NCBI GenBank assembly: GCA_938046095.1
Contig: CALIXS010000013.1
Coordinates: forward strand, 112,852 to 176,851
DNA: 64,000 nt
Source of the DNA: an uncultured Clostridia bacterium
Lineage (GTDB): Bacteria > Bacillota > Clostridia > Peptostreptococcales > Anaerovoracaceae
Reading direction: 5' to 3'
The notes below the pieces were generated by a model. That model was not told where the DNA came from, searched no databases, and saw only the letters and a program-made list of their open reading frames with translations. A program made the translations under genes and the position numbers. This document shows, one piece after another, positions 49,968 to 58,915 of the stretch; the first letter of the stretch is position 1, and every line of letters starts with the position of its first letter.

Positions 49968-52439
49968 TCACTTAACAACTATATTGATAAGTCTTCCGGG
50001 GACTGCCACGATCTTAACGATCTCCCGGCCTTCAGTCAGCGCGGTGATTGTTTCGTCCCTGCTCGCCAACTCGATCATACCGTCCTTCGACATGTCGGAC
50101 GGTATATCCATCTTTGTCCTAACTTTACCGTTAATCTGAATGACGATCTCCACCGTCTTCAAAATGAGGGCGGACTCATCGTATTCAGGCCATTTCACTT
50201 CCGAAATCGAAAAGTCATGACCGAGCGCCTCCCACATTTCTTCACAAATGTGAGGCGCAAACGGCGAAAGTACGATCACAAGCACTTCGACGGCATGAGC
50301 AAACAACTCTCTGTTTATCAGTCCGTCCTTGTACTTATAAAGCTCGTTGACGAGCTCCATGATGGAGCTTATGGCAGTGTTGAAGCTGAATTTGCCGCCC
50401 GCGTCCTCCGTGACTTTTTTGAGCGTGCAGTTCAGCGCGTAATTCAGGCTTCTGTCGGCATCGTTTTTGATCTCGAAACCGAAGCCATGTTTCCCTTTGA
50501 ACTTATCTGTAAATTCATATACGAGGCGATAGATCCTGTTAAGAAATCTGAAGCTGCCCTCTACGCCCTTATCCGACCAGTCGAGCTCTCTTTCGGGAGG
50601 AGCGGCGAAGAGGATGAACAACCTTGCAGTGTCCGCGCCATATTTATCTATTGTTTCTTCCGGGCTTACGACATTTCCAAGCGATTTGCTCATCTTTTTG
50701 CCGTCCTTGTTTACCATGCCCTGCGTGAGAAGATTTTGAAACGGTTCCTGATCCCTGACCAGCCCCATGTCGCAAAGAGCCATCTGGAAAAATCTCGCAT
50801 ACATCAGGTGGAGTATCGCGTGCTCGACCCCGCCGATATACTGATCGACATTCATCCAATAATCGGCCTTTTTTTTATTGAAGACCTCTCTGTCGTTTCG
50901 TGCATCACAATACCTCAGGAAATACCACGACGAATCGAGGAAGGTGTCCATCGTGTCGACCTCACGTCTCGCGTCGCCCCCGCATTGCGGACAGGTGCAT
51001 TTTGTAAATGTCGGTGATGTCGATATCGGCGATTCTCCTTTGCCTGTAAACTCAACGTCAGTCGGAAGCAATACCGGAATATTTTCCTCTTTTTCCGCCA
51101 CCCAACCGCATTTTTCACAGTAAACGAGAGGTATCGGGCAGCCCCAATATCTCTGTCTCGAGATCAGCCAATCTCTCAGCTTGAAATTTACCGTCTTGTG
51201 TCCTATTCCTTTAGAATTCAGCCAATCCGTTATTTCCTCAATAGCCTTGCGATTGTTCATACCGTTGAAGCTTCCGGAATTTATCATCGTCCCCTCTGCT
51301 GCAAAAGCGGCCTTGAGGTTGTTTACATCGATCTCCGGATCATCCGTATCGACGACGGGAATTATATCAAGACCGAATTTCTTCGCAAAATCAAAGTCTC
51401 TCTGATCATGAGCCGGAACAGCCATTATCGCACCCGTTCCGTATCCCATGAGAACATAATCCGAGATAAATACAGGCACCTTCATTTTGTTTACAGGGTT
51501 TACGGCATACCTGCCTATGAATACGCCCGTCTTCTCGTTCGTCGCCGATGTCCGCTCGATATCGTTCATATGCCGGACTTTGTCTATATATTCGTTCACG
51601 GGCGCCTCATATTCGGTACCCGTTGTAAGTTCGCGGACAAAAGGATGTTCCGGAGCCATAACCATATATGTGACGCCGAAGAGCGTATCTGCTCTCGTCG
51701 TGAATACACTTAGCTTCTTGTCGGTTCCGTCGATTACAAACGTTATTTCCGAGCCGACGGATTTGCCGATCCAGTTCTTCTGCATCGCCTTCACCTTATC
51801 AGGCCAGCCCGGCATGCTGTCGAGATCCGCAAGCAGTCTGTCAGCGTAATCAGTTATCCGAAGATACCACTGCGAAAGTTCCTTTTTGCCGACAGGAGTA
51901 TGGCATCTTTCGCAGCAGCCATCGACGACCTGCTCGTTTGCGAGCACCGTCTGACAGCTCGGGCACCAATTTACAGGGTTACTTTTTTTATATGCGAGCC
52001 CTCTCTTGAAAAACTGTATGAATATCCACTGCATCCATTTATAGTACTCTGGTGAACACGTCTGAACCTCCCTGTCCCAATCATAAGAGATTCCGAGTTG
52101 TCTGAGCTGCTTTTCCATCTCGCGAATATTTTCCCGCGTCCATTTTTCCGGCGGTATCCCGTGCCTGATGGCGGCATTTTCCGCCGGGAGCCCGAAAGAA
52201 TCGAAGCCTATCGGGTGAAGCACATTATAACCCTGCATCTTGCGCACTCTCGCAACGACATCACCTATGGAATAGTTTCTCACATGGCCCATGTGGAGCT
52301 TACCCGAAGGATACGGAAACATTTCGAGCACATAATATTTTTGTTTCGTTTCATCCTCCGTCACCTTGAAGCTCTTATGATCTTCCCAATACTTCTGCCA
52401 CTTCGGTTCTATAGTTCTGAAATCGTATTTAGGCTGCAT
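49968..52439 (-). CDS. leuS: Leucyl-tRNA synthetase
   Basis: An 823-residue class Ia LeuRS. The HIGH-type motif is PYPSGKLHMGH (about residues 38-48); a zinc-type cluster CPSCQTVLANEQVVDGCCERC follows; the CP1 editing domain contains the TRADTLFG region; KMSKS is near 580. It charges and proofreads tRNA-Leu. The gap to rsfS is three bases and GGAG precedes the ATG, so it is transcribed with the upstream genes; no T-box is possible in that space. Confidence 0.97.
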   Translation of the reverse strand: MQPKYDFRTIEPKWQKYWEDHKSFKVTEDETKQKYYVLEMFPYPSGKLHMGHVRNYSIGDVVARVRKMQGYNVLHPIGFDSFGLPAENAAIRHGIPPEKWTRENIREMEKQLRQLGISYDWDREVQTCSPEYYKWMQWIFIQFFKRGLAYKKSNPVNWCPSCQTVLANEQVVDGCCERCHTPVGKKELSQWYLRITDYADRLLADLDSMPGWPDKVKAMQKNWIGKSVGSEITFVIDGTDKKLSVFTTRADTLFGVTYMVMAPEHPFVRELTTGTEYEAPVNEYIDKVRHMNDIERTSATNEKTGVFIGRYAVNPVNKMKVPVFISDYVLMGYGTGAIMAVPAHDQRDFDFAKKFGLDIIPVVDTDDPEIDVNNLKAAFAAEGTMINSGSFNGMNNRKAIEEITDWLNSKGIGHKTVNFKLRDWLISRQRYWGCPIPLVYCEKCGWVAEKEENIPVLLPTDVEFTGKGESPISTSPTFTKCTCPQCGGDARREVDTMDTFLDSSWYFLRYCDARNDREVFNKKKADYWMNVDQYIGGVEHAILHLMYARFFQMALCDMGLVRDQEPFQNLLTQGMVNKDGKKMSKSLGNVVSPEETIDKYGADTARLFILFAAPPERELDWSDKGVEGSFRFLNRIYRLVYEFTDKFKGKHGFGFEIKNDADRSLNYALNCTLKKVTEDAGGKFSFNTAISSIMELVNELYKYKDGLINRELFAHAVEVLVIVLSPFAPHICEEMWEALGHDFSISEVKWPEYDESALILKTVEIVIQINGKVRTKMDIPSDMSKDGMIELASRDETITALTEGREIVKIVAVPGRLINIVVK

Positions 52440-52442
52440 TTT

Positions 52443-52787
52443 CTACTCCTCTGTTTCGAGAAAGGTGCAGTCCCCCCACACCTTCTCAAGATTATACTTT
52501 TCACGCGTATCTTTCGCGAATACATTCACTATAACGTCGCCCATGTCCAGGAGTATCCACCCCGATCCGTTGCGTCCCTCAATGCCCTTCGGTTCAATAC
52601 CCTCTTTTGCAAAAAGTTCTTCGATATCGTCGGCCATAGCTTCAGCCTGCCTGCCGGATGATCCCGAAGCGATAACGAGATAATCGGCAAAAGACGATTT
52701 CCCGGTGATGTCTATGAGCATGATATCATCAGCCTTTTTGTCGTTCAGAAGTCTCGCGGCAGCAAGCGCCATCTTTCTGTTTTCCAT
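52443..52787 (-). CDS. rsfS: Ribosomal silencing factor RsfS
   Basis: A 114-residue RsfS (YbeB/Iojap), which binds L14 and blocks subunit joining in starvation. Core segments are KKADDIMLIDITGKSSFADYLVIASG and GWILLDMGDVIVNVF. The start has AAAGGAG at correct spacing, yet lies 59 bases inside the 3' end of yqeK, a long overlap for this genome. Order nadD-yqeK-rsfS is conserved in Bacillota. Confidence 0.95.
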   Translation of the reverse strand: MENRKMALAAARLLNDKKADDIMLIDITGKSSFADYLVIASGSSGRQAEAMADDIEELFAKEGIEPKGIEGRNGSGWILLDMGDVIVNVFAKDTREKYNLEKVWGDCTFLETEE

Positions 52788-53343
52788 TTTTCTCCTTTCT
52801 CAGCTCATCATAAGCGTCGAGCGTATCTTTATCTATCACCCCGCCCCGAGAACCGACATACTTTATCGTGTTCCCGAGTGCAATTATCATCGCCTCGTCG
52901 AGATCGCGGACAGCTGTTTTCCTGAGTTCCTCAACTCCCGGATAATCTCTTCCGCGTTCTGTCGCGTCTGCCATGTATACGACTTTCTCGAGCAAAGACA
53001 TCCCGCGCCGTCCCGTCGTATGATACGAAACGGCATTGAGTATATCGCGGTCGTTCACACCGAGTTCAGCTTCCATAAAGGCTGCAGCGATCTTTCCGTG
53101 CGCGAGATTCGGATTGTTGAGATAACGCCGGTCCAAGCCGTACCTTTGTATGCAAGCGTTTATTTCCTCTACACTGCACCCTCTGTACAGATCGTGGCAT
53201 ACGGCCGCCGTCTTCGCTTTTTCGACATCCGCTCCGTATCTTTCCGCAAGCTGCACGGCCGCCTCGATTACGCCTTCGGTATGCCTGAGGCGTTTATCCG
53301 TCAGGTGATCACGACAGTAATTATTTATATAATCCGCGTTCAT
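52729..53343 (-). CDS. yqeK: HD-domain hydrolase YqeK (diadenosine tetraphosphatase)
   Basis: A 204-residue HD protein: RHTEGVIEAA (H21), VCHDLYRG (H50-D51), then a later HT and D pair (SYHTTGRRGMSLLEKVVYMADATE). YqeK-type enzymes hydrolyse Ap4A to ADP, controlling this alarmone. The ATG at 53343 is preferred; a TTG five codons earlier abuts GGAGG too closely. The basic C-terminal tail (KNGKQKDGACC...) is longer than usual and overlaps the start of rsfS by 59 bases. Confidence 0.92.
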   Translation of the reverse strand: MNADYINNYCRDHLTDKRLRHTEGVIEAAVQLAERYGADVEKAKTAAVCHDLYRGCSVEEINACIQRYGLDRRYLNNPNLAHGKIAAAFMEAELGVNDRDILNAVSYHTTGRRGMSLLEKVVYMADATERGRDYPGVEELRKTAVRDLDEAMIIALGNTIKYVGSRGGVIDKDTLDAYDELRKEKNGKQKDGACCRETSERQKG

Positions 53344-53923
53344 ATATATATTCTTCAACCTCCGGCGTCACGAGCCCCGATATCGGCTCTCCGTTTTCCA
53401 CTCTGCGCCTTATTTCAGTCGAACTCACCGGCAGCATCGATCTCTTAATTATATGTATATCGGCATCGTATGTTGTGCGGAGCATTTCGGCTTTTTCTTC
53501 GACGGCCGCCCTGTTCACATCAGGACGCAAACCGACGGCGAAGGAACAAATACCGAGGAGTTCAGGTCCTTTATTCCAGGTGTCGATGTTCATAAGTGAA
53601 TCGCTTCCCATTATGAACGTAATATGAGTATCCCGCATATCAAGCCTGAGTTTGCAAAGCGTGTCGTAGGTGTACGATAACCCTCCCGCTCTTATCTCCA
53701 TGTCCGAAACAATAAACATATCCGAGCATACCGACGCGAGCCGGCACATCTCAAGCCTGTCTTCGGGCGGGGCAGTATAACGTCCGGCCTTGAACGGCTG
53801 AACGAATGTCGGCATCAGTATTACCTTATCGAGTTCAAGCTCCGTGGCGGCATCGCCTGCGATGTCAATATGTCCCAAGTGTATCGGATCAAATGTTCCG
53901 CCTAAAAGACCGGCTCTTTTCAT
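53321..53923 (-). CDS. nadD: Nicotinate-nucleotide adenylyltransferase (NadD)
   Basis: A 200-residue NadD that adenylates nicotinate mononucleotide in NAD synthesis. The nucleotidyltransferase signature is GGTFDPIHLGHI near the N-terminus, and the C-terminal ISSTEIRR equivalent is VSSTEIRRRVENGEPI. The ATG at 53923 overlaps the aspS stop by four bases (ATGA); the frame extends eight codons upstream into aspS. Confidence 0.96.
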   Translation of the reverse strand: MKRAGLLGGTFDPIHLGHIDIAGDAATELELDKVILMPTFVQPFKAGRYTAPPEDRLEMCRLASVCSDMFIVSDMEIRAGGLSYTYDTLCKLRLDMRDTHITFIMGSDSLMNIDTWNKGPELLGICSFAVGLRPDVNRAAVEEKAEMLRTTYDADIHIIKRSMLPVSSTEIRRRVENGEPISGLVTPEVEEYIYERGLYK

Positions 53924-55692
53924 TCTTCCGTTATCGTTTCTATACATAATTCCTGAAGCTGTGCATCATCGACCGGTGCCGGCGCTCCCGACAGCAGACA
54001 TTGCGCTTTCTGATTTTTAGGGAACGCCTCCACATCTCTTATATCAAGCTCACCGGTGAGGAGCATTACAAGCCTGTCAAGGCCGTAGGCTATTCCTCCG
54101 TGAGGAGGGGCTCCAAACTTAAACGCATCGAGAAGAAAACCGAATTTTTCGCGGCACTCTTCCTCAGTAAGCCCCAGTATTTCAAACATTCTGTTCTGAA
54201 GCTCCGCCTCGTGTATCCTGATGCTTCCTCCTGCCGCTTCATAGCCGTTAATCACGATATCATAAGCATCAGCTTTGGCGCGTATGGGATCCGAATCGAG
54301 AAGCGGAATATCTCTGTCCAAAGGATGCGTGAACGGATGATGCATCGCCTTGAGCCCTCCCGTATCGTCATTTTTCTCGAACATCGGAAATTCCGTTATC
54401 CAGAGCAGCTCATATCTGTTATCGTCGAGAAGCCCCATGATGCCCGCTATATGACGTCTCAGGAAGCCGAGCGTGTCGAAAACAATCCCGGCCTTATCGG
54501 AAACGATAAGGATCAGATCGCCCGTTTCAGCATCAAAAACGTCTGCAACCGCTTCAAGATCCTTCTCACGGAAGAATTTACCGATTGACGACTTGTAACC
54601 GTCATCGTCTTTTCTTATCCAGACAAGCCCCTTTGCACCGTAATGCCGTGCGTTTTCCGTCAACTTGTCTATATCCTTGCGGCTGAATTTTTCGGAACCC
54701 CCGTCAATGCATATCCCGCGGATCTCTCCGCCGCTTTGTATAACATCCGCAAAAACTTTAAATTCCGTACCCTCTACCAAATGTCTGATGTCACGTATCT
54801 CGAAGCCGAACCTGAGGTCGGGCTTGTCTGAACCGAATCTCGTGATCGCTTCATCGTAAGTCATACGCCTGATAGGCGTATTGATGTCTATGCCTTTTAT
54901 CTCTTTAAAAAGCCTTTTGATAAAACCTTCCTGAACGGAAAAAACATCATCAGAATCTACGAACGACATTTCGATGTCGATCTGCGTGAACTCAGGCTGC
55001 CTGTCGGAACGCAGATCCTCATCCCTGAAACACCTCGCTATCTGAATATATCTGTCGAAGCCGGAGCACATAAGCAGCTGCTTAAAGAGCTGCGGCGACT
55101 GAGGAAGCGCGTAGAACGAGCCGGGGTTTGTACGGCTCGGAACGAGATAATCCCTCGCACCTTCAGGTGTCGATTTTATCAGACAAGGTGTTTCTATTTC
55201 GGTAAAGCCGTTTTCATAAAAGTAGTCGCGCGCAATCCTCATCACTTCGTGGCGCACTTTGAGAATATGCTGCATGCGCGGCTTTCTGAGGTCAAGATAT
55301 CTGTACTTCATCCTGAGATTATAGTCGGCGTTGTCATCGTCTCTGACGTAGATCGGCGGTGTTTCCGATTTAGAGTACAAAATAAGTTCACAAGCGAGTA
55401 TTTCTATATCTCCTGTCGGGATATCACCGTTCCTGGAGCTCCTTTCGCGCACCGTACCTCTGACCCCTATTACGTATTCGCTTTTCAGTTCAGACGCCTT
55501 AACGAACAGATCCTCTGATACCGTATCATCAAATACAATCTGTACGATGCCTGTCTTATCCCTGAGGTCAGTGAAAATTATGCCGCCGAGACTGCGCTGT
55601 CTGGCGACCCAGCCGTTGACAGTAACCTCGGTTCCCGCGTCGGACACTCTCAATGACCCGCAGAAATGTGTTCTTTTAAGTAATTGTGCCAT
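53920..55692 (-). CDS. aspS: Aspartyl-tRNA synthetase
   Basis: A 590-residue bacterial-type AspRS: N-terminal OB-fold anticodon-binding domain (about 15-105), class II catalytic motifs (RYLDLRKP, FRDEDLRSDRQPEFTQ), a GAD insertion (about 290-420), and motif 3 GIAYGLDRLVML. Whether it is discriminating or also charges tRNA-Asn is not clear from sequence. The ATG at 55692 is one base after the hisS stop and gives the normal start MAQLLKRTHFCG; the frame is open 14 codons further upstream. Confidence 0.97.
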   Translation of the reverse strand: MAQLLKRTHFCGSLRVSDAGTEVTVNGWVARQRSLGGIIFTDLRDKTGIVQIVFDDTVSEDLFVKASELKSEYVIGVRGTVRERSSRNGDIPTGDIEILACELILYSKSETPPIYVRDDDNADYNLRMKYRYLDLRKPRMQHILKVRHEVMRIARDYFYENGFTEIETPCLIKSTPEGARDYLVPSRTNPGSFYALPQSPQLFKQLLMCSGFDRYIQIARCFRDEDLRSDRQPEFTQIDIEMSFVDSDDVFSVQEGFIKRLFKEIKGIDINTPIRRMTYDEAITRFGSDKPDLRFGFEIRDIRHLVEGTEFKVFADVIQSGGEIRGICIDGGSEKFSRKDIDKLTENARHYGAKGLVWIRKDDDGYKSSIGKFFREKDLEAVADVFDAETGDLILIVSDKAGIVFDTLGFLRRHIAGIMGLLDDNRYELLWITEFPMFEKNDDTGGLKAMHHPFTHPLDRDIPLLDSDPIRAKADAYDIVINGYEAAGGSIRIHEAELQNRMFEILGLTEEECREKFGFLLDAFKFGAPPHGGIAYGLDRLVMLLTGELDIRDVEAFPKNQKAQCLLSGAPAPVDDAQLQELCIETITEE

Positions 55693-55693
55693 C

Positions 55694-56956
55694 TCACTTC
55701 TCCTCTTCGCAAAGCATATCGTACAGCTCCTCAAAAGGAACCTCCCTCTGCTCTGATTTTGCCATATTTTTTACAGACGCAACGCCTGATGCGAGCTCAT
55801 TGTCGCCTATAAGAATAACGTATTGCGTTCCGAGTCTGTCGGCATATTTCATCTGCCCCTTAAAATTCCTTTCGAGATTATCCATCTGAACGGAAAAGCC
55901 GCGCTTTCTGAAATCACGCATCAGACTGAGCCCCTTTCGCTTTGCACCGTCTCCCATGACGGCGATCAGGGCTTTCGGACCGCCTTCTTTCGGAATTTCA
56001 ACTCCGGCAGACTCCATAAGCAGGAGAAGCCTTTCTATTCCGAGGCCGAAGCCGACGCCCGGCGTCGCGGGGCCTCCTATCTGCTCTATAAGATCATCGT
56101 ATCTTCCGCCGCCGCACACTGTTCCCTGTGCGCCTATCTGTGTAGTCACAAATTCAAATGCGGTCCTCGTGTAATAGTCAAGGCCGCGCACTATATTGGT
56201 ATCTATTTCGTATTCTATGCCGAAGGCGTCGAGATCTTCCTGCAGCTCTCTGAATGCGAGGCGGCACTCCTCGCACAGGTAGTCTGTCATACGCGGAGCG
56301 TTCTTTGTGATCTCGTTGCAGGACGGCACTTTGCAGTCGAGCGTCCTCATAGGATTACGCTCATACCTTTCTCTGCAGTCCGCACAAAGCCCGTCGTAGT
56401 GCGGTTTAAGGAAAGCGCGGAGCGCCTCGCGATATGATGCGCGGCACGTCGGGCAGCCTACGCTGTTTATGTGCAGTCCGATATCCTTTATTCCTAACTC
56501 TTTGAGAAAATCATCGGCAAGACATATTACTTCGGCGTCGGCTGTCATCTTCGGCGTGCCGAAGATTTCGACGCCGAACTGATGAAACTCCCTGAGACGT
56601 CCCGATTGCGGTTTTTCATACCGAAAGCACGGTGTTATATAGAAATATTTACTCGGCTGAGGCAAAGCGTACAGCTTGTTCTCAATGAAAGCTCGGACAA
56701 CCGGTGAAGTTCCCTCGGGCTTAAGCGTAATACTTCTGTGCCCGTGATCTTCAAAGGTATACATCTCTTTTCTTACAATATCCGTACTGTCGCCTACGCC
56801 CCGCTGAAAAAGCTCCGTATGTTCGAATATCGGTGTCCTTATTTCCTTAAATCCGTACTGTTTACAAAGACATTTGAATTTATCCTCAACAAAATGCCAT
56901 TTATATGATACCTCCGGCAGCATATCCTTTGTGCCCCTGGGTGCATTTATCAGCAT
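55694..56956 (-). CDS. hisS: Histidyl-tRNA synthetase
   Basis: A 420-residue class II HisRS: INAPRGTKDMLP at the N-terminus, motif 2 FRYEKPQSGRLREFHQ, the histidine-specific RGLDYYTRTAFEF and a C-terminal anticodon-binding domain. A four-cysteine cluster (CPTCR, CADC, CEEC, about 170-235) could bind zinc. GGGAGGTAACGC precedes the ATG. It overlaps hemZ by seven bases; the hisS-aspS pair is standard in Bacillota. Confidence 0.97.
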   Translation of the reverse strand: MLINAPRGTKDMLPEVSYKWHFVEDKFKCLCKQYGFKEIRTPIFEHTELFQRGVGDSTDIVRKEMYTFEDHGHRSITLKPEGTSPVVRAFIENKLYALPQPSKYFYITPCFRYEKPQSGRLREFHQFGVEIFGTPKMTADAEVICLADDFLKELGIKDIGLHINSVGCPTCRASYREALRAFLKPHYDGLCADCRERYERNPMRTLDCKVPSCNEITKNAPRMTDYLCEECRLAFRELQEDLDAFGIEYEIDTNIVRGLDYYTRTAFEFVTTQIGAQGTVCGGGRYDDLIEQIGGPATPGVGFGLGIERLLLLMESAGVEIPKEGGPKALIAVMGDGAKRKGLSLMRDFRKRGFSVQMDNLERNFKGQMKYADRLGTQYVILIGDNELASGVASVKNMAKSEQREVPFEELYDMLCEEEK

Positions 56957-58305
56957 TGCGTTACCTCCCTGTCGAATAGTCCTGTCGCTTTCCGCTCCGT
57001 CATTTCATCTATTCTGTCTATATACTGTTTATAATCCGTTACATTCGCAACGCGCTCCAGCCTGTTCTCCGCTGGATAATAGCGCTTGCTTATTCCGCCG
57101 CTGCCGAGCGCGATGACAGACTGATGCTCATCCATTATCCTGACATTGTACAGGCATATTTTGTCATCCCTGCAATAACCCGTATTTTCTCCGGCTCCCG
57201 CCATATGCTTCAACCTGTATAAATAGTACGGTCTGTATCCCCGCGAACAAAGCAGCTCTTTAGAGGCAGCAAGCATTTCCGTCACGGCCCGCCCGCGCTT
57301 ATAATGATATGCGTTATCGATGTCTATAAGCCTTGAAGCCCGCTTTACGGCAAGAGAGTGAACGGTTATGTTGTCGGCACCAAGCGCTATCATCTCGTTT
57401 ACCGAATTGAGGAGGTCAGATGTACCTTCTCCCGGCAGCCCGGCGATCACGTCTGCATTTATGCTCGAAAATCCGACCTTACCGGCATCATAAAAGGCTC
57501 GCTTTATATCGTCGGGCGTATGGCCGCGTCCTATGATCCTGAGCGTTTTGCCGTTTGTCGACTGAGGATTTATGCTTATGCGGTCTGTACCGCCCGACTT
57601 CAGAACCTTGAGCTTTTTTTCCGTTATCGTGTCGGGTCTTCCCGCCTCAACGGTAAACTCCGTGAGCATGCTCATATCAAAGGAGTCATGTATCAGCGAG
57701 ATAAGCTCGGCAAGCTGCTCCGATGTAAGTGTAGTCGGCGTACCTCCGCCTATGTATATGCTCTCGGGAAACTGACGAGCCTCCTTAGTCATCGCCCCCG
57801 TTGACGAGATCTCTTTTTTGAGCGCCTCAAAATATTTCGCTATTTCGTCCGGTGTGACCTGATTTGATGTGAAAGAGCAGTAAAGGCATCTCGTAGGACA
57901 AAACGGTATTCCGATATATAAACCGAAGGAGTTTTCCGGAGGTTTTCCTGTAAAGGATGTCTGATATTCATATATATTTTTGATATCACGCGCCTTATCG
58001 CCGTCAAGGCAATATCGTTCTATCAGCATCGCAACCGCTTCGTTCGCGTTTTTGCAGCGCTCTGAAAGCTCACCGTAAAGCTTGACCGGCCTGACACCGG
58101 TCAATATTCCCCATGACGGAGGCTTAAGCCCTGCCTTCGCGAGAAGGTTAAATACGATTTTTTTTGCTTCGTTTATATCCTCCGACTCGATTTCAAACGC
58201 GTCCTCATCACATGAGAACGAGTATTCCGACGGTTCCATAAATTCGTTTATAAGCTCCGCCAGAAGTTCTTTTTTGATACTTCCTCTTATATTGAATTTA
58301 TACAA
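56950..58305 (-). CDS. hemZ: Radical SAM protein, HemZ family (coproporphyrinogen III oxidase-like)
   Basis: A radical SAM protein of about 451 residues. IPFCPTRCLYC carries the CX3CX2C cluster motif near residue 134, followed by IYIGGGTPTTLT. It has an N-terminal domain of about 120 residues typical of clostridial HemZ and absent from HemN/HemW. The enzyme class oxidises coproporphyrinogen III anaerobically, but HemW-like relatives serve haem trafficking, so the role is uncertain in an organism with no other haem genes in view. Start is TTG at 58305 with AAGAGG nine bases upstream; a TTG at 58326 is also open. Overlaps the hydrolase gene by eight bases. Confidence 0.87.
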   Translation of the reverse strand: MYKFNIRGSIKKELLAELINEFMEPSEYSFSCDEDAFEIESEDINEAKKIVFNLLAKAGLKPPSWGILTGVRPVKLYGELSERCKNANEAVAMLIERYCLDGDKARDIKNIYEYQTSFTGKPPENSFGLYIGIPFCPTRCLYCSFTSNQVTPDEIAKYFEALKKEISSTGAMTKEARQFPESIYIGGGTPTTLTSEQLAELISLIHDSFDMSMLTEFTVEAGRPDTITEKKLKVLKSGGTDRISINPQSTNGKTLRIIGRGHTPDDIKRAFYDAGKVGFSSINADVIAGLPGEGTSDLLNSVNEMIALGADNITVHSLAVKRASRLIDIDNAYHYKRGRAVTEMLAASKELLCSRGYRPYYLYRLKHMAGAGENTGYCRDDKICLYNVRIMDEHQSVIALGSGGISKRYYPAENRLERVANVTDYKQYIDRIDEMTERKATGLFDREVTQC

Positions 58306-58915
58306 AAGGATTATACCTCTTCTCAAAACCTATAGTTGTCCGCTGCATGTGTCCGGGATAAACCGTCGTATCATCCGGCAGAACAAAAAGTTTATTCTTT
58401 ATGGACGCGATAAGCTCCGTCATGCTCCCGCCGTAAAAGTCGGTACGCCCGACAGAACCGCGAAACAGCGTATCACCGCTGAATACAACTCCGTCGGAAA
58501 CGATGCACATACCGCCTCCGGTATGACCCGGCGTATGCAGGAAGCTGAGCTTCATATTACCTATCGTCATCGTATCGCCGTCGTTTACGTAAATGTCCGC
58601 ATTTGCGGTTACAGCCGTTCCCGTGAATTCAAATGATGAATTAAGATGCGGATTGCCGAGCAGCTCCTTTTCTTTCTCGCATGCGACGACTTTGATCATC
58701 GGCCACGTCTCCCTGAAGTACGAAACGCCTCCGATGTGATCGACGTGTCCGTGAGTAAGCAAAATGTATTCCGCTGTAAGTCCCTTCCCGTTCACATCGT
58801 TTACGAGTGCGTCGCTATATCCTCCGGGATCTACTATAAAAGCTTTTTTGGTTTCATCGTATGCGAGATACGTATTGGTGCCGAGCGGACCTGTATAATA
58901 TGTATTTACTATCAT
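58298..58915 (-). CDS. Metallo-beta-lactamase-fold hydrolase (glyoxalase II-like)
   Basis: A 205-residue MBL-fold protein with THGHVDH (H55, H57, D59, H60), HTPGHTGGGMC, SGDTLFRGSVGRTD and the late YPGHM, the two-metal site of the hydroxyacylglutathione hydrolase-like group. The true substrate is unknown. The frame opens to 59083 inside relA, but the ATG at 58915 overlaps the relA stop by four bases and gives the family start. The relA-MBL-hemZ-hisS order recurs in Clostridia. Confidence 0.9.
   Translation of the reverse strand: MIVNTYYTGPLGTNTYLAYDETKKAFIVDPGGYSDALVNDVNGKGLTAEYILLTHGHVDHIGGVSYFRETWPMIKVVACEKEKELLGNPHLNSSFEFTGTAVTANADIYVNDGDTMTIGNMKLSFLHTPGHTGGGMCIVSDGVVFSGDTLFRGSVGRTDFYGGSMTELIASIKNKLFVLPDDTTVYPGHMQRTTIGFEKRYNPFV

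Noticed and set aside
49878..51017. A 379-residue plus-strand open frame opposite leuS and rnj
   Set aside because: Antisense shadow spanning two real genes; no start signal or recognisable domain.
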